A DNA stretch of 64,000 bases from Okapia johnstoni (GCA_024291935.2 CM044308.1:121732501-121796500), one strand, 5' to 3'. Shown: positions 29,450-42,741, counted from the first letter of the stretch. Numbers and translations: made by a program. The notes: a model not told the origin generated them from the sequence alone.

Positions 29450-31860
29450 GTCAGTTCAGTCACTCAGTCATGTCCTACTCTTTGCAACCCCATGGACTGC
29501 AGCACACCAGACTTCCCTGTCCATCATCAACTCTCAGAGCTTCTCAAACTCATGTCCTTCAAGTCGGTGAGGCCATCCAACCATCTCATCCTCTGTCATC
29601 CTCTTCTCCTTCTGCCTTCAATCTTTATCAGCATCAGGGTCTTTTCCATGGAGTCAGTTCTTTGCATCAGGTGGCCAAAGCATTAGAGTTTCAGCTTCAA
29701 CATCAGTCCTTCAAATGAATATTCAGGGTGATTTTCTAAATATTGACTGGATTGATTGGTTTGATCTCCTTTCAGACCAAGGGACTCTCAAGAGACTTCT
29801 CTAACACCACAGTTCAAAAGCATCAATTCTTCACCACTCAGCTTTCTTTATGGTCCAACTCTCACATCCATACATGACTACTGGAACAACCATAGCTTTT
29901 ACTAGATGGGCCTTTGTTGGCAAAGTAAGGTCTGCTTTTTAATATCCTGTCTAGGTTGGTCATAGCTTATCTTCCAAAGAGCAAGCGTCTTTTAATTTCA
30001 TGACTGCAGTCACCATCTGGAGTGATTTTTGAGCCGCAAAAAATAGAGTCTCTCACTGTTTCTATTGTTTTCCCATCTATTTACCATGAAGTGGTGGGAC
30101 CGGATGCCATGATCTTTGTTTTCTGAATGTTGAGTTTTAAGCCAACTTTTTCACTCTCCTTGTTTCACTTTCATCAAGAGGCTCCTTAGTTCTTCACTTT
30201 CTGCCATAAGGGTGGTGTCATCTGCATATCTGAGGTTATTGATATTTCTCCTGGCAATCTGGATTCCAGCTTGTTCTTTATCCAGTCTGGCATTTCACAT
30301 GGTGTACTCTGCATATAGGTTAAATAAGCAGGGTGACAATATAGAGCCTTGACATACTCCTTTCCCAATTTGGAACAAGTCTGTTGTTCCATGTCCAGTT
30401 CTAACTGTTGCTTCTTGACCTGCACACAGATTTCTCAAGAGGCAAATAAGGCGGTCTGGAATTTCCATCTCTTGAGGAGTTTTCCACAGTTTGTTGTGAT
30501 CCACACAGTCAAAGGCTTTAGTGTAGTCAGTGAAGTGGAAATAGATGTTTTTCTGGAATTCTTTTGCTTTTTCTATGATCCAGTGGATGTAGGCAATTTG
30601 ATCTCTGGTTCCTTTGTCTTTTCTAAATCCAGCTTGAACATCTGGAAGTTCACGGTTCACGTACTGTTGAAGCCTAGATTAGAGAATTTTGAGCATTACT
30701 TTGCTAGCATGTGAGTTGAGTGCAATTGTGCAGTAGTCTGAACACTGTTTGGCATTGCCTTTCTTTGGGATTGGAATGAAAACTGACCTTTTCCAGTCCT
30801 CAGCCACTGCTGAGTTTTCCAAATTTGCTGGAATATTGAGTGCAGCACTTTCACAGCATCATCTTTTAGGATTTTGAAATAGCTCAACTGGAATTCCATA
30901 ACCTCCATGAGCTTTGTTCATAGTGATGCTGCATAAGGCCCACTTGACTTCACATTCCAGGACATCTGGCTCTAGGTGAGCAATCACACCATCATAGTTA
31001 TCTGGGTCATGAAGACCTTTTTTGTATAGTTCTTCTGTGTATTCGTGTCACCTCTTCTTAATATCTTCTGCCTATGTTAGATCCATACCATTTCTGTCCT
31101 TTATTGAGCCCATCTTTGCATGAAATGTTCCCTTGGTATCTCTAATTTTCTTGAAGAGATCTCTAGTCTTTCCCATTCTGTTGTTTTCCTCTATTTCTTT
31201 GCATTGATCCCTGAGGAAGACTTTCTTATCTCTCCTTGCTATTCTTTGGAACGCTGCATTCAAATAGGTATATCTTTCCATTTCTCCTTTGTCCTTTCAC
31301 TTTTCTTTCTCAGCATTTTTAAGGCCTCCTCAGAAAACCCTTTTGGGCCTTTTTGCATTCTTTTTCTGGGGATGGTCTTGATTCCTGTCTCCTGTACACT
31401 GACAATAGAATTTCCATCTATAGTTTCTTCAGGCACTCTGTCTACCAAATATAATCCCTAATTATTTGTCACTACAGTGTATAAAATTGTAAGGGATTTG
31501 ATTTAGGTCATATACCTGAATGTCTAGTGGGTTTTATCCCTACTTTCTTCAATTTAGTCGAAATTTTGTCAATAAGGAGTTCATGATCTGAGCCACAGTC
31601 ATCTCCCGCACTCCTACAGTCTTTATTTTTGCTGACCATGTATAGAGCTTCTCCATCTTTTGCATTGCAAAGATATAATCAGATCTATTTCAGTATTGAC
31701 CTTCTTGCGATTGTTCATGTGTATAATACTCTCTTGTGTATATGGAAGAGGGTGTTTTGCTAAGCCATTCCACCACACCATCTGTCCAGACTCACTGAAA
31801 GAGAAGTGGGACATACTCAAAATGCGAATGGAATAGCATTCTATAAGTTTTAGGATTATG
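29450..31860 (-). mobile_element. BovB LINE, about 2.4 kb, degenerate
   Basis: Antisense element with its 3' end at the left (cagtcactcagtcatgtcc). It extends through the reverse transcriptase region to part of the endonuclease region at about 31,850. Short open pieces read as BovB protein, for example FTDYTKAFDCVDHNKLWKTP and GKGVCQGSILSPCLFNLYAE on the minus strand near 30,300-30,560. Indels separate the pieces. It abuts the 3' end of the L1 to its right. Confidence 0.93.
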
Positions 31861-32284
31861 TACCAATATAAAAAATTTTACTTTTTTTAAATTTTTTTTG
31901 TAATAATTTATTTTTATTTATTTATTTCTTTATTTTTGTTGGGGGGCTAAATTACTTTTACAATATTGTAAGTAATTTTTGCCATACATTGACATGAACA
32001 TCCATGGGTTCACATTTGCCTCCCCCTCCCGAACCCTCACTCCCACCTCCCTCCCCCTCCCATCCCTCTGGTGTCATCCCAACGATCCATCCCTGAGCAT
32101 CCGTTCCATGCAAAAAAACATTGAAGGGTGTTCCGCTTCACATATGACAATATGACATGCTTCAATGTATTGTCTCAGAACGTCCCACCCTCACCTTCCC
32201 CCAGAGTCCACAGGACTGTTCTAGTGTCATCTGTGTCCTCTATTCAGTCTCAACAAAAGGGATACCATTACATCTTTTCAAATT

Positions 32285-35200
32285 CAAATACATGCGTTAG
32301 TAGTACCTGTATTGTGCTTTTCCTTTCTGGCTCACTTCACTCTGTATAATGGGCTCTCAGTTTCATCCATCTCAATAGAAACCGATTCAAATGTATTATT
32401 TTTTTTAATGGCTGAGTAGATATCCATTGTTATATTACCACAGCTTCCCAATTTCCATTCGTCTGCCGATGGACATCTAGGTTGCTTCCATGGTCCGGCT
32501 AATTGTAACAGTGCTCGATGAACATCGGTTTACACGCATCTATTTCAAATCTGGTTACCTCGGTGTTGTATGCCTAGCTGTGGGATTGCTGTGGTCATAT
32601 GTCAGTTCTATGCCCATTTTTTTAAGGAATACTCCACACTGACCTCCATATGGGCTGTACTAGTTTTGCATTCCCACCAACAGTGTAAGAGGTTCCTTTT
32701 CTCCACAACCCTCTCCACGTTTATTGCTTGTAGACTTTTTGGGATAGCAGCCATTCTGACTGCTGGTGTGGTAATGGTACCATTCATTGTGGTTTTTGAG
32801 TTGCATTTCTCTAATAATGATGTGAAGTTGAGCATCTTTTCATGTGTTTGTTAGCCATCTGTAATGTCTTCTTTGAGAAATGCTGTTTTAGTTTCTTTGC
32901 CCATTTTTGATTGGGTCGTCTATATTGTACATGGAATTCCAGCTGCAGTAGTTGCTTGTATATTTTGTAGATTAATTGGTTTCTGTTGCTTGTCGTTTTG
33001 CTATTATTTTCTCCCATTCTGAAGGCTGGTCTTTTCACCTTGAACCTAGTTTCTTTGTGTGTGGCAAAAGCTTTTAATTTTATTAGGTCCCATTTTTATT
33101 TTTGCTTTTAGTTCCAATATTCAGGGGTGGTCATGGGAGGATCCTGCTGGATTTTATGTCGAGAGTGGTTTTGCCTATGTTTTCCTCAGGAGTTTTATAG
33201 ATTTCGGTCTTACATTTAGATCTTTAATCCAATTTTGAGTTTTATTTTTGTGTATATGTGTTAGAAGTGTTCTAGTTTCATTCTTTTACAAGTGGTTGAA
33301 CCCCCAGTGTTATCCAGCACCCACTTGTTAAAGAGATTGGTCTTTTCTCCATTGTATCCTCTTGCCTCCTTTGTTGAAGATAAGTTGCCCATAGGTGCGT
33401 GGTTTTATCTCTGGGCTTTCCTATTTTGTTCATTGGATCTATATTTCTATCCTTTGCCATACCGACATCTTGTCTTGATGACTGTGGCTTTGTAGTATAG
33501 CTTTGAACTCAGCAGGTTGATTCCTCCATTCCATCTTCTTTCTCAAGATTGCTTTGGCTATTCGAGATTTCCTATACTCCATACAAATTTGTGAAATGAT
33601 TTGTTCTAGTTCTGTGAAAAATATCATTGGTACTTTGATAGGATTGCACTGAATCTATATCATTGCTTTGGGTAGTATACTCATTTTCACTATATTAATT
33701 CTTCCTAATCCATGAACACGGTAATATTTCTCCATCTGTTTGTGTCCTCTTTGATTTCTTTCATCAGTTTTATAGTTTTCTATATATAAGCCTTTTGTTT
33801 CTTTAGGTAGGATATATTCCTAAGTATTTTATTCTTTTCGTTGCAATGGAGAATGGTAGTGTTTCCTTAATTTTTCTCTTTTTTTCTGATTTCCTCATTA
33901 TTGTTGTATAGGAATGCAAGGGATTTCTGTGTGTTAATTTTGTATCCTGCAACTTTACTATATTCATTGATTAGCTCTAGTAGTTTTCTGGTAGAATCTT
34001 TAGGGTTTTCTATGTAGAGGATCATGTCATCTGCAAACAGTGAGAGTTTTACTTCTTCTTTTCCCTACTGTATTCCTTTTATATTCTTTTTCCGCTCTGA
34101 ATGCTGTGGCTAAAACTTCCAAAAACTATGTTGAATAGTAGTGGTGTGATAGTGGGGCATCCTTGCTTGTTCCTGACTTTAGGGGAAATGCTCCAGTTTT
34201 TCACCATTGAGCGAATAATGTTTGCTGTGGGTTTGTCATATATAGCTTTTATTATGTTGAGGTAATGTTCCTTCCATTCCTGCTTTCAGGAGAGTTTTTA
34301 TCATAAAATGGATGTTTGAATTTTGTCAAAGGCTTTTTCTGCATCTATGAGATAATCATATTGTTCTTATCTTTCAATTTGTTAATTGTGGTGAATTACA
34401 AAGATTGATTTGCGGATGTTAAAGAAACCTGCATTCCTGGATAAAGCCCAACTTGGTCTGATGTATGATCTTTTTAATATGATGTTGGATTCTGTTTGCT
34501 AGAATTTTATTAAGGAAATTTTGCATCTAAGTTCATCAGTGATATTGGCCCTGTAGTTTTCTTTTTAGTGACATCTTGTCTGGTTTTGGAATTAGGGTGA
34601 TGTGGCCTCATAGAATGACTTGGGGAAGTTTAACCATCTTCGCAATTCTCTGGAAGAGTTTTAGTAGGATAGGTGTTAGCTCTTCTCTAAATTTTTGGTA
34701 GAATTCCGCTGAGAAGCCGTCTGTCCTTGGCTTTTGTTTGCTGGAAGATTCGTGATTACAGTTTAGCGCGCGAGCTCGCGGATTTCCATGCGTGTGATGT
34801 CAGTTAAGATCTTCTATTTCTTCCTGGTTCATTTTGGGAAAGTTATACTTTTCTAAGAATTGTCCATTTCTTTCCAAGTTGTCATTTTAATTGCATATAG
34901 CAGATGGTAGTAATCTCTTATGATCCTTTGTATTTCTGTGTATCTGTTGTGATCTCTCCATTTTTTCCATTTTCTAATTTTGTTTGATCTGATCTTCTCC
35001 TTGTTTTCTTGAATGAGCTGGCTAATGGCTTGGCCATTTTGTTTATCTTCTCGAAAAACCAGCTTTTTAGATTTGTTGATTTTTGCTATGGTCTATTTTG
35101 TTTCTTTTGCATTTATTTCTGCCACTAATTTTTTAAGATTTCTTTCCTTCTACTAACCCTGGGGTTCTTCATTTCTTCCTTCTCTAGTTGCTTTAGGTGT

Positions 35201-36196
35201 AGAGTTAGTTTATTTATTTGAGTTTTTTCTTGTTTCTTGAGGTACGCCTGTATTGCTATGAACCTTCCCCTTAGCATTGCTTTTTACAGTTGTCCATAGG
35301 TATTTGGGTTGTTGTGTTTTTTCATTTTCATGTCGTTTCTATGCATATTTTTGGATTTCTTTTTTGATTTCTTCTGTGATTTGTTGTTATATCAGAAGCG
35401 TGTTGTTTAGCCTCCATATGTGGAAATTTTAAACGTTTTTTTTTTCCTGTAATTGAGGTCTAATCTTACTGCATTGTGGTCAGAGAAGATGGCAGGGATG
35501 ATTTCAATTTTTTGGCATTTACCAAGGCTAGATTTATGGCCCAGGATGTGATTTCTATCGCTGAGGATAGTTCCGTGTGCACTTGAGAAAAAAGGTGATA
35601 TTGCTTGTTTTGGGGTGGAAAGTACCTAAAATAATCGATTTAAATCTAATTTGTCTATAGTATCATTTAAAGTTTGTGTTTCCTTGTTGATTTTCTTTTT
35701 TAGTTGATCTATCCATAAGTGTGAGTTGTAGTAATTAAAGTCCTCTCCCACTATTATTGTGTTATTGTTAATTTCCCCCTTTCATACTTGTTAGTATTTG
35801 CCTTATATATTGTGGTGCTCCCTGATGTGGGGTGCAAATATATATTTTAAATTTGTTACATCTTTCTTTCTGGATTGACCCTCATGGATCATTATGTAGT
35901 GTCCTTCTTTGTCCCCTTTCACAGCCTTTATTTTTAAAGTCCTATTTAAATCTGAGAATGAGTATTAGCGACTACCTGGCTTTTCTTTTGGTCTCCATTT
36001 GCCATGAATTATATTTTTTCCATCCCTTCACTTTCAGGCGTATGTGTTCCCTAGTTTTGAGGTGGTCTCTTGTAAGACAGCATATGTAGGTGTCTTGTTT
36101 TATGTATTCCCACTCAGCCACTCTTTGTCTTATTGGTTGGGGCATTCAACCCATTTACATTATGGTAATTATTGATAAGAATGGTCCCGTCGCCAT
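32285..36196 (-). pseudogene. L1 ORF2 remnant (endonuclease, reverse transcriptase)
   Basis: The frame starts with ATGGCGACGGGACC at about 36,196 and ends near 32,285. Recognisable parts include the reverse transcriptase FADDMIL motif at about 34,015-34,045 and a C-terminal IDPMNKIGKP stretch near 33,440. The longest open pieces are under 80 codons because of frequent indels. The intact protein would nick DNA and copy L1 RNA at the nick. Confidence 0.88.
34769..34780. repeat. 12-bp CpG-rich perfect palindrome inside L1 ORF2
   Basis: cgcgagctcgcg reads the same on both strands and sits in a locally inserted GC-rich block (34,765-34,781). Related L1 sequence has none at this point of ORF2, as far as can be remembered. 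Confidence 0.7.
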
Positions 36197-36250
36197 TTAC
36201 TTTGTAGTTTTAAAGTTCGGTTTTAAACCTCCTTTCTGTGTTCCTGTTTT

Positions 36251-37235
36251 AGAGAAGATCCTTTAGGCAAAAAAAAAAATTTTTTTTTTTTTTTATTTTG
36301 GAAAAAAAAAATGGAGAAGCCTTGGTTTGGTGGTGCTGAATTCCCTCCATTCCGTTGCTTGTCTGTGAAAGCTTTTGAAATTCTCCTTCATATCTGAAAG
36401 AGATTCCTTGCGGGTACAGAACCTGTGTTGAGATATTTTCTCTTCATTACTTAAAGTATGTCCTGCCATTCCCGTCTAGCCTGAAGAGTTTCTATAAAGA
36501 TCAGCTGTTATCCTTATGGGGATCCCCTTGTGTGTTATTTTGTTGTTTTTCCCTTTGCAACATGCTTTTAATATTTGTTCTTTTTTTTGATCTTTGTTAA
36601 TTTGATATAATATGTTGTCTTTGGGGTGTATCGCCTTGGATTTATCCTGTTTGGGACTCTCTGGGTTTCTTGGACTTCTGTGACTATTTTCCTTCTTCAT
36701 TTTAGGGAAATTATCAACTATTAATCTTCCTCGATTATCTTTTCAAGGCCTTCTCCTTATATCTTCCTCTCAGGGACCTCCTATATCTAATTTGGGTGGG
36801 CGTTTCATATTGTCCCAGAGGTCTCTGAGGTATTTCCTCATTTCTTTTGATTTCTTTTTATCTTTTTTCCTCTCTGCTGTCGATTATTTCCACCATTCAA
36901 TTCTTCTACCCGTCACTTATCCATCTTCTGCCTCTGTTATTCTAACTGTAGATTCCTCCAGCGTGTCTTTTATCTCCTATATTTCTTATAACAGTATATA
37001 TTGACTTCCTTTTTTTATTTCTTCTAGTCCTTTTTAAATCTCTTCTTGCATCTTCTCAATCCTTGTCTCCAGCTATTTATCTGTAACTTCCATTTTATGT
37101 TCAATATTTTTTGATCATTTTTACTATCATTATTAGAAATTCTTTTTCAGATAGATTCCCTATCTCCTCCTCTTTTGTTTGGTATAGGTGGCATTTCTTA
37201 TTTTCCTTACTTTTGAGTATATCTCTGCCTTCATC
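36251..37235 (-). pseudogene. L1 ORF1 remnant (RNA-binding protein)
   Basis: The start ATGAAGGCAGA-like codon set is at about 37,235 and the stop is near 36,251. An open piece at 36,476-36,700 reads QINKDQKKEQILKACCKG and ITHKGIPIRITADL, typical of the ORF1p C-terminal region. An A-run/T-run/A-run block at 36,269-36,311 interrupts the end of the gene. Confidence 0.85.
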
Positions 37236-40200
37236 TTGTTTAGAATGCTGTGTTAGGCTGGCCTTTCTGTATTCTGGTAGTTTTGAAGTTCCTCTTTATT
37301 GTGGAGGTTCCTCATTTGGGTGTGGTTTGATGGGTGGCTTGTCAAGGTTTCCTGGTTGGGGGAGCTTGTGTCGGTGTTCTGGTGGGTGGAGCTGGATTTC
37401 TTTCTCTTTAGATGCATGGAGTGTCCAGTATTGAGTTTTGAGATGACTAATGGATTAGTGTGTGCCTCTGGGCAGCTGTATAATGATGCTCCAGGGCTAA
37501 AACGTTCCTGCGTTGCTGAGAGTTTGCGCGGTATGTCTTCTTCTGGAACTTATTGGCTCTTGTGGTGGAGCTTGGTTTCCAGTGTAAATGTGGAGCTTTT
37601 GAGATCTCTTATATAATTAATGTACCCTCTGATCGTTTCAGTCTTAATGCTTGCAGTAGCCTCAAGACTACTCCATCCAATACAGCTTCAATAATAAAAA
37701 CTTTTAGGTTAATTGTGAAAAGATTCTCCACAGTGAGGATAGACCCCAGAGAGGTTCACTGAGTTACATGAGAGTGTAGGGGAGGAGGTTGAGTGACCAG
37801 GAGGAGCAGGAGGGGGACTCAACGTGGGGGAGACAGTCTAGCCATAAGGGGGCATTCTCCCTCTGTGCCTCTCCACAGTCTGGAGTCCCTCAGCGAGGTT
37901 CACAAGATACATAGAGGGGGGGAGGAAGGCAATAGAGGTGAGAGAAGAGTAGAAAGGAGAATCAAGAGGGGAGAGAGAGATCTGGGCAGTATTCTGTTCC
38001 TGAAGTTTTCCGGTACACAAACATCCTCGAAGATTTCACAGAAATGGGCTGAGAAGAGAAGACGAGGTGGGAGATAGGAGGTTTCCCTGGGGGAGAAGAA
38101 AGACGACAATAGAGGGAGAGAGTACTCAAGCCAGTAATCACACTCCTGATAAAAAATGGGTACTAAGATTTATTCCTTTAAATGTACAAAAATTGATATC
38201 AAATTTGTAAAACAAAAGATTAAAAAAGGGTAGACTCTTATAATCATACTAATATAAAAAAAGAAAAAATGAAAACAGTATAAAAAGAAAAAAGACAGTA
38301 ACAAACAGTAATAACAGTTAAAAAAAAAGAAAAACAGAAATAACAGTAAAAAAAAATAAAACAAAAAAAATAAAATAAAAAGAAAACACAAAAACATAAG
38401 ATATATTAACGTAGGGCCAGTATTGTTTTAAAAAATAGGTTGTTTTTTTTTCGTTCAAGGTAGTAGTGGGTTTATGAGAAGAAAATTGAAGTGTAATAGA
38501 GGTCTTAAAGAAAAAAGAAATAAAAAAAATAAAAAAAAAAATGATATCGTAAAAATAAATCCCCGGACTTTTCTCTGGAGCAGTTGTGAGCCGTGTGGGT
38601 CTCTTCAGTTTCAGATAGTCCTTGTTCCTGCTTATACTTTTCAAGATCTATAGCCCCTTTCAATGCAGTCATGTTTAACTACAGGGATTTTAATGCGTTG
38701 GGCCTGTCCCTTCCCAACACGCTTCCCTCTGTTTATTTGCTTTTGTTTTGGAGGTCTCTTTCAGAGTCTAATTCCCGCCCTGCCACAAAGGGGTGGAGTT
38801 GGTCTCTTTAGGTTTCCATTGCCTCAGTCCTGCTGTGGGAGAGAGGACACTGCAACTCAATATCACTGGCTCGTGTGTAGGAGAGATCGCAGTGCTCGTC
38901 CCACAACTGGGTCTTTCGCCACCCGCTCACAGCGTGGTCGTAACTTTCCCCGTCACCCTGCTCAGGCTTCATGTTACTACTGCTCAGGAGGTGTGGGCCC
39001 TGAATATGCGCGCAATTCCCAGTTTTAAACTGCTCAGGTATCAGGTTTCCCGGTACTCCACAAAGGTGCCGACATCGGTTGGGCCGGCGGTTTTTGCCGC
39101 CGTTTTCCGGTCGGAAGCCAGCTCAGGACAGCCGGGAGTTTGGGCGAGACGCCCTCTCCCCTGCTTGGCGGTGCGGCTTATCACCTCCTGGTCCCCCGCC
39201 TCAGTTTAAAACGCGCGCTTCCCGGTTAACACCACCGAGGCGCAGACGTCTGTTAGGTTTCGCGGTTTGCGCCGTTCTCCCCCGTCGGAAGCAGCTCAGG
39301 CAGTCCGGGAGGTTTGGCGAGCGCCCCTCTCCCCTGTCGGGCTGTGCGGCTTAATTCACCTCCCTGGTCCCCGCCTCGGTTATCGCAGCGCGTCCGCTTC
39401 CCAGGTACTCCACAAAGGCTGCAGACTCGGCTGGTGCCAGTCCGGTATTGCGCCGTCCCGGTCGGAGCAGCTCAGGCAGCAGGATTTGGCGAGCGCACTC
39501 TCCCCTGTCGGGGCGGTGCGGCTTATCCTCCTCCCTGGTCCCGCCCATTTAAAACGGGCGCAGGCGCCCGGCTCCGTTGTGCTTTTGGTGTCCGGTTTCA
39601 GGGAGCTGGTCTCTGGCTGCGACCCTTTTCCTGGCGGCTGTAAGACCCTACCGGGATCACAGGCAAGTCCATTGCTTCAGAAACTGGGACCTGTTTTTCA
39701 GTTTTGTAGGGGGTGCCCTCTCTGGAGCCGAGTTGCCCCTTTCTCCGCTCTGGCTGGTCCCGCCTGCCCCCCGCCCCCCCCCCTGGTCCGGCGGGGGAGG
39801 GCCGGTCCGCAGCTGGCTAGCTCTTCCCCTGTATCGCTTCAGCTTCCTTTGGTTTCGTGAGCGGGCCGGCAGTGCCTTAGCTTGGGCTTTTCGCGGGATA
39901 GTTCTCTCTCTCTGGCTGTCACCACAGTTTAGGTACTATCTCACGTTGGCTCCCTTCGATTGCCCTCAGGGCATTCCTGCCCAGTCCTTACCCCAAAAGC
40001 CCCCAAAAAGTGGCCGCCCGCTCCTCCCTCTCCGTGTCAGCCCCCACTTGCTGGTGGCGGATTGCGGGCGTCTGGGGTTCTTTACTGGAAGTTGCCCTTT
40101 AGGCATGTAATCAGTGTGTTTTATTTATTGATTCTCCGATTCCTCCTCCCGGTTTATGTTGCCCTCCTAGATTCGAAATCTGCCCAAACCCGCCGGTGAG

Positions 40201-40492
40201 AAGGTTACCAGGTGCTTAGAAATTTCTCCTCTTTTACGAGACTCCCTCCCCGGGACGGGTCATCCGTCCCTAACTCTTTTGTCTCTCTTTTATCCATTTT
40301 ATAATTTCTCCTACCGTCCTTCCTGAAGATATTGCGCAGACTTGATTAATGTCTGACCGTCCCCTGCCAGCGTTCCAGAAAATATTCTTGTAAACTTGCA
40401 CAGCTTTCAGATGTTCTTTCGATAAATTTGTGGGGAGAGAGTGGTCTCTCCGTACCTATTCCTCCCGTCCATCTTAGCCCCGCCCTCCTCAT
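37236..40492 (-). promoter_or_regulatory. L1 5' untranslated region, CpG-rich promoter part
   Basis: About 3.2 kb of 5' leader. The part nearest ORF1 has purine-rich and A-rich tracts (37,780-38,560). From about 38,560 to 40,490 it is GC- and CpG-rich, unlike the AT-rich surroundings. This is where the internal RNA polymerase II promoter of L1 lies in the family. No coding is supported here despite long open frames, which reflect the GC-rich composition. Confidence 0.75.
39046..39560 (-). repeat. Tandem ~172-bp monomers in the L1 5' UTR
   Basis: The block gcggctta recurs at 39,173, 39,346 and 39,518 (steps of 173 and 172). Each copy also has a cttccc(a)ggt(t)a(a)c-type start, a cggtcggaagc-agctcagg-type block and a gagcg-ccctctcccctg-type block in the same order. 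Three units are visible; a fourth diverged unit to the left is not excluded. Confidence 0.85.
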
Positions 40493-42740
40493 AATTTACA
40501 TTTTTGTGGACCTGGTCACTGGACTGATTTTCAAAAGTCCTTTCTTAGACTTTCTGTTTCTTCTAAGTAAATTAGGAAGGTAAGAGGGGTATGAAGTTGT
40601 CCAAATGAATTGCCCTTCCCCTTGATCAGCTAAAACCCTGATAAAGTAATTATTTCCCTTGAGTCAGGTCTCTTTGATGGATAATGCTCTGAGCCTATTT
40701 TAACATAGGGCTGTCTGAAGCATGAATAAAGTTTTCTCCAATCTTCACCATAAGAACTGGAGTTTCTTGAAGGTAAATCCCATGAAAATATGGGGGCTCC
40801 CCTAAGAGTAGGTCCCCAGGAATTTTTAATCTTTAATCCACACTCAGCCTCTATTAGTCAATTATTACTTAAGGGTCTGTACAAGTTCCAGCTGTTAAAC
40901 CAATCTCAGCTGTGATTATTTATATACACCTGTCTCTTCAGTTTTCAAGGCAGCAGTTTGCCCTGTGACCTCAGATCTCTGACGGATCTAAGAAGAGTGC
41001 TGTCTTTCAGATTTTCCATGATAACTTCCGAGCTCTTGACATGTTGGAACTAAAACTGTGAGTTTTGATTACTTTTCATTAGTTTTTTGCATTGCAGCTT
41101 TCCTGACAACATTGATACTGTACTCTCACCCTATAAATGTACATTACATGAGTGAAGCCTGTTGCTAAATATTCTTGAGGCTGTTTACTCTAAGTCCAAG
41201 ATGAGACAGAACAAGGTTAAGTTTTTCTTGGCTGTAACATATTTTTTCGGTCCTTTCTTTCAGTGTGTTGTTTTTTTTATAATCCCTGTTTTGTTCAGAG
41301 TTCTCAATTCCCATGTCTTGTGTTGTTCTAATTCAGGGTCTTATCTTTGTTCACTATAGGTGATATTAGCAAAAGCCTTTAGCCACAACTTCTGATCCTG
41401 CTTACAACTGTGGTTTCTTGATCCTAGTTTATTCTTGGCCCTTTACATAATTGCAAGTTCAGATTACAATTTTAAGGTTGGTTGCTTCTGTTATTTTTAA
41501 TCCAAAACATCCATGTATTTTTTTTTTTTTTTGCAAGCATACCTTTAGTTGCTTGTTTGTTGACTTGTGTGGGGTTAAACTAAAAGCTCATTTCCTTGTT
41601 GTTCAGAACTGTTGTGGAAAGTTCAGATTATACAATATGTGATGTTTAATCACTGAAATGTTGTAGCTATAATTCATTAATGGAAGCAGTTTTTAACCCT
41701 ACATGTGACAGGCAGATGTGATACAAGAATGAGAAGAACATCATTAGTTAAATTTCATTTTCTCTAATATTCTTCTATCTAAAAGTTAGGGAGGGAGAAT
41801 TTTCCCTTCTTGCCTTCTAGCTTCTTTGGCTGATCTAGTAAGTAAATTGACATAAAACAGATTAACAGTTACATATTGATAATTGCATAATAATAGTTCC
41901 ATACTAATTTTGTATGCATAGGAACCCCGTAAAAATGAGAGTCAAGTGATCAAAGCAGCAGAGTTCTAGATCTTTTCGACAAACAATACATCTGTGAAGA
42001 CTGACAAGACAGAGGTTGAGTTTGGGATTGTAAATTAGTGAAGTTAACAAGGTTTATTTGTACAGTCTTCCTGACCCTAATCCTCTATTTCTGGTGTTAG
42101 AGATGCTCCCTACCTTCCTGATACAGTGCAGGTTACTTTTCACATGACAGATTTTATTTCCTGCTTTCAAGGGGGATAATGTTTGAGTTTCTAGAGTATC
42201 CTTCTTGTTTCTCAAGTGACTTAAATCAGAATAATCAGTATGGCAAATGGCATATTTTAGGCTGATGTATTATGCTTCCCTTCAAAAGAGACAAATTTAA
42301 AAACATGTCTAGAAAAGCAAAGTGCTACAGGTACATGTATAGAGTGATAAGAGAATGCAATGAAGAGAAAATGCCTAAATACGTGTTGTTGGGTAAACAT
42401 TGTGGTGGATGACTGCGGGACAAGTGAATGCAGAAGGTGATCACTGAGGGGAAAGTAGCTAGAAATGTTCTGGATCTTAAAGAATATGTAGGTTTATCCA
42501 ATAATCAAACAGCAATAAGCTAGGTAACAAGAGGAAGTAAATGAATTTCAGTGTGGCTGGCATGCTGTGTTGATTCGAGGTGAGGGTAGAGGAGAAGTAT
42601 ATGAATCAGGCCACACGATGGATTTTATGTTAGAATGAGCCTGGATTGTGTTTTGAAGATGAAATAGAAAACGTTGAAGTATTTTAAACAGAGGAATAGG
42701 AGCATGGTGAGAAATGTGTTTTAGAAAAATAGATGGATAG
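40493..42740. other. AT-rich intergenic DNA
   Basis: About 2.2 kb outside the L1 5' end. No exon, RNA gene or confident repeat was seen. Short open frames here carry no recognisable protein signature. Confidence 0.45.
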
Positions 42741-42741
42741 A

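Larger units (their letters stand above)
31870..40492 (-). mobile_element. L1 LINE of near full length
   Basis: The poly(A)/3' end is at the left (T-rich 31,870-31,940, then cattgacatgaacatcc). The 5' end is at about 40,470-40,492, where the minus strand starts ggagggcggggctaagatgg, a typical ruminant L1 start. From right to left it holds a GC-rich 5' UTR, ORF1, ORF2 and the 3' UTR. Both ORFs are broken by many small indels, so it is not competent as read here. The flanks show a possible target-site duplication (aataatttattttt at the left, cataatttacattttt at the right), but the left copy may be L1 tail sequence. Confidence 0.93.

Noticed and set aside
39267..40110. Long plus-strand open frames of 177-197 codons
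   Set aside because: They lie in the GC-rich L1 5' UTR, antisense to the element, and repeat with the tandem monomers; composition explains them.
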